The translations under genes and the position numbers were made by a program. Shown in pieces: positions 18,165 through 23,132 of a DNA stretch of 23,132 bases. Source of the stretch: Chara braunii (lineage: Eukaryota > Streptophyta > Charophyceae > Charales > Characeae); NCBI GenBank assembly GCA_003427395.1, contig BFEA01000007.1, positions 5,708,222 through 5,731,353 of the forward strand, in the 5' to 3' direction. Numbering within the stretch: position 1 is the stretch's first letter; each line of letters opens with the position of its first letter. Under the pieces are notes generated by a model that made no database searches, had not been told where the DNA came from, and worked only from the letters and a program-made list of their open reading frames with translations.

Positions 18165-19678
18165 GATTTGCCCTTGCCTTTCGACTGGCAGGTCATTGTG
18201 TCGTGGAGATCGCTGTTACACCACAGACAATAGCGGAATCCCGTGTGTGCCTTGCATGCTTGCTCGGAGAGACCGTAATGGGACCATGGGGCTGGAGCTG
18301 CTGCGCCAGGCCCGGGGCTAGATGCGATGTTTGTCTTCGCCTTGCCGCGTCCTCGGCCTTTGTCGGGGCGGCCACCTTCCCAAGCGGCTGCGAGTCTGTA
18401 CCCTTCATTGGCAGACACAGCCTCGCTAGTTTGGTCGTTTGGCGTTGCCGCCGCCGTGACCACGGCCACTTTCGGCCGATGCTGATCTCTACTCAGGCCT
18501 GGCGCAGACAAATGCTGGAGATTCTTGGCCTCCTTGTTCGTGACAATAATCTATGCGGCCTTGTCGAAGAGTTCTGCCGGTGTCGTCAGGGTGTCCTCGA
18601 CGTGAGTCAAGGCATTGCCCAACGTCGGACACGACCTCGAGATGAAGTAGTGTTTGATGGCTTTGAAGGCCATTTGGATGTCTGGGACGGATGTCAAGCG
18701 TTGGTACTCGGCAATCCAATCAACATTCGGCAGCGTGCCTTGTTCGAAGACCATCAGCTTGTCCATTGCCTTGATCTCCGGCGGCTCTACTTGGAACCGC
18801 TTGTGGCATGCCATCTTTAGATCCCCCCAGTTGATGTTGGTATGCAACTCGGCAGCTACCACTCCATACTTGGACAGGAGATTGTCCAGCCATGCTTGGG
18901 ACGCGCCCCCCAAGCGGGACTACAAGTATGCGTGATGCTTGTGCTCGCTGATGTAGTGTAGCTGCGACGTGAGCTCGAACTTGCGGAACCATGGAATCGG
19001 GTCCGTCTTCGTCGAGTCGTCGACGATCTCCTGCCCATCGAACTTTGGAGTTGTCTCGCGCAGTTCCGAGTTCGAGTGGTTGGCGGCAGTACAAATCCGC
19101 TGCTCCAACTGTTGCGTTGTGGTTTGCTGTAACTGCACGCCGTCCTTGAGGGATTCGACGTCAATCTCCAATGCCTCGAGGCGATTGGAGGTGTTGGAAG
19201 AGCTGGCAACGGGGGCGGCGACGGATTGTTCCAGCTGCTGGAGGCGGCTGGTGAGTTGATCAAACACCTGATTGTGTGTATGAACCGCGTCGTCGAGGTT
19301 GTAAATGTCCTCCTGTTGTGCAATGCACGTGGCCAGGAGGTCTGTGAGATGGGAAAGGAGTAGAGCGATCTTGTTTCCACTCTCTTCCAGCTTCACATTC
19401 TCAGCCTCGGTCCGCCAGTGCGCTGCCATTGTGAGCAAAGCTCGCTCTGCGCTGAATATCTTCTCACGTCGTTGAAGTCGTTCTTCATCGGCAACCTTTG
19501 TTGCTGCCTCGTCTTGCTGGCGATGTTGTTCAATTGCCAACAGACGTGCCTTCTCGGCATTCTCTGCCTTCTTCTTTGTTGCGGCTGCTACTGCATCCGA
19601 CCGTTGCTTAGCTTCGGTAATCAGAAGCAGCATCAGGGCCTGATAGGCCTCATCCGTTTCCCCGGACTTCTGGTCCAT
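18155..19678 (-). pseudogene. Element 2 gag: coiled coil, capsid, zinc knuckle
   Basis: One frame from ATG at 19678-19676 (MDQKSGETDEAYQ) to TGA at 18157-18155. An in-frame upstream start at 19705 adds nine residues and seems less likely. The first 170 residues are a long alanine-, lysine- and glutamine-rich coiled coil (EKARLLAIEQHRQQDEAATK, VFDQLTSRLQQLEQSV). A capsid domain follows (IPWFRKFELTSQLHYIS, GGASQAWLDNLLSKYG, WGDLKMACHKRFQVEPPEIK, then DWIAEYQRLTSVPDIQ). Near the end is an intact zinc knuckle CLWCNSDLHDTMTC (C-X2-C-X4-H-X4-C), then the basic KGKGKSGN. Two TAG codons break it: 18920-18922 (in HAYL-stop-SRLGG) and 18551-18553 (in DKAA-stop-IIVTN, probably CAG to TAG). Gag builds the virus-like particle and packages RNA. 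I recall very similar proteins from Chara. Confidence 0.9.
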
Positions 19679-19720
19679 GATAGTTGTTTGCGAGCGCAAA
19701 AGCATAGACCAGGCCGGGAG

Positions 19721-19879
19721 CCTGCTGGCGTGGTACTTCCTGCTGCTGACGTGGCACTATTGTCGGCTGACGTGGTCTGCTGACGTGGCCTGCTGACGTG
19801 GCTTGCTGACGTGACCTGCTGACATGGTATGCTGACGTGTCCTGCTGACGTGGCCTGTTGACGTGGTCTGCTGATGTGG
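19721..19879. repeat. 13-bp tandem repeat, nine contiguous and two spaced units
   Basis: Consensus YCTGCTGACGTGG. Units start at 19763, 19776, 19789, 19802, 19815, 19828, 19841, 19854 and 19867. Two more at 19721 and 19742 are each followed by an 8-nt spacer. Most contain TGACGTGG, the hybrid G-box/C-box type ACGT core bound by bZIP factors in plants. It lies 43-200 bp upstream of the gag start of element 2. Confidence 0.95.
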
Positions 19880-20486
19880 CAACTTACCAATGCTGCTGCA
19901 GGGGGTACCCGAAGACATAGAGAAGGTAAGGCGAGCGGGGGCAACAACATAGGTGGGGAGGGGTGGGTGGGGATAAATCGCCCAGATAAGGAGCCAGTAA
20001 GCCACTAATCAAAAAAGAAAAGTTTGAACTTTCCAAAAAAAAAAAAAACCGAGAAAATAAAAATCCCAAGTTTTGCAAGTTCAGTAGGTCTCCCAACCTC
20101 CCTTGAAGTGTGAAATTATCAATGAGAAAAAAAAATTCAAACTTCAGACTGCCAATGATTATCAAGTAGTAAAAATAATAGAACGGCGAATAAGAAAATT
20201 TCCGAAAAGAAATAACCAGAATTCGGACTTACTCAGATGAGAGTATGCGCAGTTTGAGAAATGGTACTGCAAGAGGGATTTCCCGTACCGCTTTGAAAAA
20301 AACGGGTTTCGGAAAAAAAATATTCCGAACTTCAAAATAACGGGAAATTGCAAACGGAAATCGAAATTTTCAAAAAAAAGATATTCCAGATTTTCTAACA
20401 ACGAAATTTTGAATTTTCAGAAGAAAAACGAAAATGGAAATTTCAGATGTTGCGCTATTGCGATTTTCCACAACAGAAATAGCGAG
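19880..20486. other. AT-rich region between element 2 gag and the element-3 LTR
   Basis: The stretch 19990-20460 is A-rich on the + strand, with recurring GAAATTTTC, TTCCGAAA and AACGGGAAAT-like motifs and a 14-nt A run near 20035. It should hold the 5' LTR or leader of element 2, but I found neither TG...CA termini nor a tRNA-complementary primer site. No gene seen. Confidence 0.5.
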
Positions 20487-21479
20487 TGCAAGGAACATGA
20501 ATATGGACGAAGCACAGAAATCCAGAATGCAAAATCACACTGAAGTCCAAGTAGTCCAAGCCAAATAAGATTGCACAATAGAACCGAGTAACCATCCAAT
20601 TGAGAATGATGCAGAAGAATCGTGAGTCAATGTCCATGCCCAACAGGGCAACACCAACAGCATAACCCAAATGTAGCTCTCTCTTGTGAATGGCGCCAGG
20701 CGCCCTATCTACTCTACAGCCTAGCCTACAACTACAGCTATGAAAGCAACCAGACAACTTGACTACCAGCGAGTGATGATGTCAACACCAATGCCGACCT
20801 CCACCTCCACTTTCGCCCTTCACCCCTCTGCGCCCTCTGCAGCCCGACTATGGTCGCCAAGCGCCCAGTGCACAGGCAGCGTCCTACTCCCTAGCGCATG
20901 CCTGCCTTGCACTACCTCTTAGCGCAGCGCAACAGCCAGCAGCTTGCATTTGCGCAGCGTGCCGGCATTGCCCGCAATGCCCAAGATCCCTGCCCACTCG
21001 CCCTGCTTGCCTATATGCCAGTGCAGCGCGTGGGCGGCCTCCCTTCAGCCTGTGACNGGGACCCAGAGGCTNAAGCCAACCCGATACAGTTGGGCCCCGG
21101 GGCAATGCAGTTGTGCCTCTTTCNTCAANGCCGGNGGCCAGATTCAGATAGTNGGCCGATTTCCCTTNGGCATTTTCGGCCTCTATACCCAGCATGCATT
21201 GTCNGCCTCACGTTCNAGTGCCCAGGGCCNAACTAANTCAGAGGCCCTGGGCTTTCAGCATTTGCTGAAATCCGAGACTCGGNGCACTCCAACCAACTGG
21301 CGTGCTGCAACTGTATGGACCCCACTTCGTGAAATGTTGGCACAAAGGGCTCTTGTTGATTTGCTGGCCCGCCTTCACTTAGGGCGGGCACGAGGCTTGT
21401 TGGGGCCTTAGCCCAAAACATGTACATCATGGCAAGGCCCCTACTCGAGGGCTCAATCCGCTGAGTTGCTTACTTCGCA
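20487..21479 (-). mobile_element. 3' LTR of element 3, about 993 bp
   Basis: Read on the minus strand it begins TGCGAAG at 21479, 4 nt after a polypurine tract, and ends CCTTGCA at 20487. Both ends match the solo LTR at 11152-12152. It contains the perfect GCCCGCC/GGCGGGC hairpin (21367-21389). Twelve single Ns lie between 21057 and 21283, so this copy is poorly resolved. The element-3 pol stop codon falls inside its first 10 bp. The sequence after its 3' end (CTCGCTATTTC) does not look like a tRNA primer-binding site, which argues against it serving as a 5' LTR for element 2. Confidence 0.8.
21367..21389. other. Conserved hairpin near the start of the element-3 LTR
   Basis: GCCCGCC, loop TTCACTTAG, GGCGGGC: a perfect 7-bp stem. 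It is the reverse complement of the hairpin at 11203-11225, with the loop conserved. Confidence 0.88.
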
Positions 21480-23131
21480 GGTGCCTTCCCTTTTAACTTT
21501 CGTTCATAATCTGCCACCACCTGAGGAGTTGTTTCCATCAGTTCCTCCCGGGTAAACCATCTATCTTCTTTTGGATCCGTATGATGCCTGAATCTGATCT
21601 GGTACTCTCTCTTGGGTTTAGGAGGTCTTCCTCTACCCAGCGGCTTCTGAACAGGCATATCCCTGTGATCCACAATGTCGTCGATGTCGACTTGTCCATC
21701 CATGGTTGGGGGCAGCATTGATCTCCTGGAAGGGAATTGATCAGTCTCAGCGAAAGGTGCAAGCTTTGAGGCATGAAAGACTGGGTGAGTGCGTAGGTGT
21801 CCAGGGACACGAATGACATATGTGGGACCATCCAACTCATCTCCCACTACATCCAAGACTTCCCAGGGACCGAAGTACTGAGGCATTAGTTTGCGAGATA
21901 TTCCGAACTCCTGTCCTAACTCACTAGCCTTTTCCCAGACACGTTCCCCTACCTGAAATGTGGACTGTCTGCGATGTTGATTCTCAGAAGCAATCATGGC
22001 TTGCTGAGCCTTCTTCATGTGTTCAACAGCCTCTTGCAGCAACTTCTCATATTGCACACCGTATTCAAGTGTGCCTGGAGTTGCAGCGGGTCGGTTTTCA
22101 GGTAGGAGGAAGTCTAGTGCTGATCTAGGCTTCCATCCTAAGTGCAGCTGGTTAGGACTAACGTCGGTACTGCTATGTATAGCATTGTTGTACAGGTTGG
22201 CGATGAGAGGTAACTGCTCATCCCAGTCATCCTGGATGGGCTTGATGTAATGCCTCAGCAAGTGTTGTACAACTCTATTCATTTGTTCGGCCTGTCCGTT
22301 GGCTTCGGGATGATTCCCGGAAGTCATCTGACGTTGACTGCCCATCTGTTCCGCAGTCTTCTTCCACAGCTCACTTGTGAATCGGACGTCTCGGTCACTA
22401 GTGATGGTCTTTGGTAAACCAAAATCCCTTACCCAATTGTCTTTGAACAACTTGATAACGTATTCTGTACTGGCTGTCTCTGGCATTGGTACTAGTCTAG
22501 CGTACTTGGTGAATCGGTCAATGATGACGAAAATGTGCCTCTTACCACTCTTGCTCGTCACTAGGGTGTCCATGAAATCCATGGAAACACTCAATCCTCG
22601 ACCATCAGGAATAGGTAAAGGCTTCAACAACCCAAGCGGTGCTTGAGTTCGCGGCTTGTCCCGCTGACAGACCTGACAGGTCTCAACATACTTTTTTGCG
22701 TCATCTAGCATTCCGGGCCACCAAAATCGTTGTACTAAGTTAGCACATGTCTTCTTGTAGCCAAAGTGCCCAGTTGCGTCATGACATTCGCCTAGAAATA
22801 AACTACGCAACTGTTCACTAGATGGAACTACCAATCTCTTTATTCCGGCCTTATCAAGATAGATTAGCCCGTCCACCGTCACAAACTCACTTTTTGTGGC
22901 CTTGTCTTTTGCCTGAAGTTTGCGGATGATGTCCATCGTGACAGGGACTTCCTGATAGGCTCCCACCAATGATTGAGTTACTTCATTAGATGAGCCAAAG
23001 TCAGAAACTAGCGCACCTAGGTAGTCTGCTCTACGTGATAGTGCGTCTGCAACCTTGTTGTACTCTCCCTTGAGGTACTCAAGCTTGAAGTCATATTGGT
23101 CTATGACCTCAATCCATCGCTTGAGTGCATC
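21470..23131 (-). CDS. Element 3 pol, C-terminal half: RNase H end, integrase, chromodomain-like tail (partial)
   Basis: The frame is open from the right edge (DALKRWIEVIDQYDFKLEYL) to TAA at 21472-21470, about 553 codons without a stop; the 5' part is outside the window. ADALSR near 23040 closes RNase H. Numbering from a methionine-like codon at 22969, the integrase zinc motif is GECHDATGH (about 60-68) and CQVC (98-101). The catalytic residues are D131 in SMDFM, D192 in SDRDVRF and E228 in NGQAEQMNR, a proper DD35E. YFGPWEVLDVVG and HPVFHASKLAPF form the GPY/F-type module. The last 75 residues (IDDIVDHRD, REYQIRFRHHTDPKEDRWFT, EELMETTPQVVADYE) resemble a divergent chromodomain lacking the VKW-x-GY signature. 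Integrase inserts the cDNA; this part looks intact. The ORF ends within the 3' LTR. Whether the element is complete cannot be seen. Confidence 0.94.
   Translation of the reverse strand, partial: DALKRWIEVIDQYDFKLEYLKGEYNKVADALSRRADYLGALVSDFGSSNEVTQSLVGAYQEVPVTMDIIRKLQAKDKATKSEFVTVDGLIYLDKAGIKRLVVPSSEQLRSLFLGECHDATGHFGYKKTCANLVQRFWWPGMLDDAKKYVETCQVCQRDKPRTQAPLGLLKPLPIPDGRGLSVSMDFMDTLVTSKSGKRHIFVIIDRFTKYARLVPMPETASTEYVIKLFKDNWVRDFGLPKTITSDRDVRFTSELWKKTAEQMGSQRQMTSGNHPEANGQAEQMNRVVQHLLRHYIKPIQDDWDEQLPLIANLYNNAIHSSTDVSPNQLHLGWKPRSALDFLLPENRPAATPGTLEYGVQYEKLLQEAVEHMKKAQQAMIASENQHRRQSTFQVGERVWEKASELGQEFGISRKLMPQYFGPWEVLDVVGDELDGPTYVIRVPGHLRTHPVFHASKLAPFAETDQFPSRRSMLPPTMDGQVDIDDIVDHRDMPVQKPLGRGRPPKPKREYQIRFRHHTDPKEDRWFTREELMETTPQVVADYERKLKGKAPAK
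21484..21494 (-). other. Polypurine tract of element 3
   Basis: AAAAGGGAAGG on the minus strand, followed by CACC and then the LTR start TGCGAAG. It lies within the last codons of pol (KLKGKAPAK). Confidence 0.7.
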
Positions 23132-23132
23132 A

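Noticed and set aside
20487-21479. This LTR as a shared 5' LTR of element 2
   Set aside because: The sequence after its 3' end on the minus strand (CTCGCTATTTC) has no TGG start or tRNA complementarity, so a primer-binding site is not supported.
1-23132. tRNA genes, rRNA genes, CRISPR arrays, bacterial operons
   Set aside because: None seen; the repeats have no regular spacer structure, and the genes are eukaryotic retroelement genes.

Overview
This is a eukaryotic nuclear window made almost wholly of decayed LTR retrotransposons, solo LTRs and low-complexity intergenic DNA. No intact host gene is evident. A streptophyte (charophyte) alga is the best guess, with Chara the closest match from memory of its coiled-coil gag and pol proteins; this is recall, not a search result. 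A short piece of a plant-type mitochondrial nad2 gene near the left end fits a green-lineage nucleus. Scattered Ns, most of them in one LTR, show that this is draft assembly.

Layout. 1-454: a 41-bp tandem duplication, a nad2 fragment (NUMT) and a fragment of an LTR. 455-8813, + strand: a decayed Ty3/gypsy chromovirus (element 1), with a gag remnant and zinc knuckle, then protease, reverse transcriptase, RNase H, DD35E integrase and a chromodomain, then a polypurine tract and an LTR of about 1,059 bp. Its 3' part carries a 50-bp-type repeat array split by a GC-rich insertion that holds a 79-nt CT microsatellite. 8814-15770: intergenic DNA with tandem duplications, a solo LTR (11152-12152), two exon-like patches on the minus strand, and a truncated LTR (14808-15770). 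15780-19900, minus strand: a second gypsy element (element 2) whose gag and pol lie in different frames. The gag stop codon directly follows a textbook -1 slippery heptamer, and an 11-member array of 13-bp repeats with TGACGTGG cores lies upstream of gag. 20487-23132, minus strand: the 3' half of a third gypsy element (element 3), with an uninterrupted integrase reading frame that runs off the right edge and ends inside its own 3' LTR.

How the parts relate. The LTR of element 3 defines one repeat family with four copies here: the 3' LTR of element 3, one solo LTR, one truncated LTR abutting element 2, and a short fragment next to the nad2 piece. Two copies interrupt older duplicated units, which gives relative insertion ages. 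Elements 1 and 2 are dead copies with many stops; element 3 looks youngest in the visible part. The most interesting signals are the possible gag-pol frameshift site, the bZIP-like repeat array, the divergent chromodomain-like tail of element 3 and the pol-LTR overlap.
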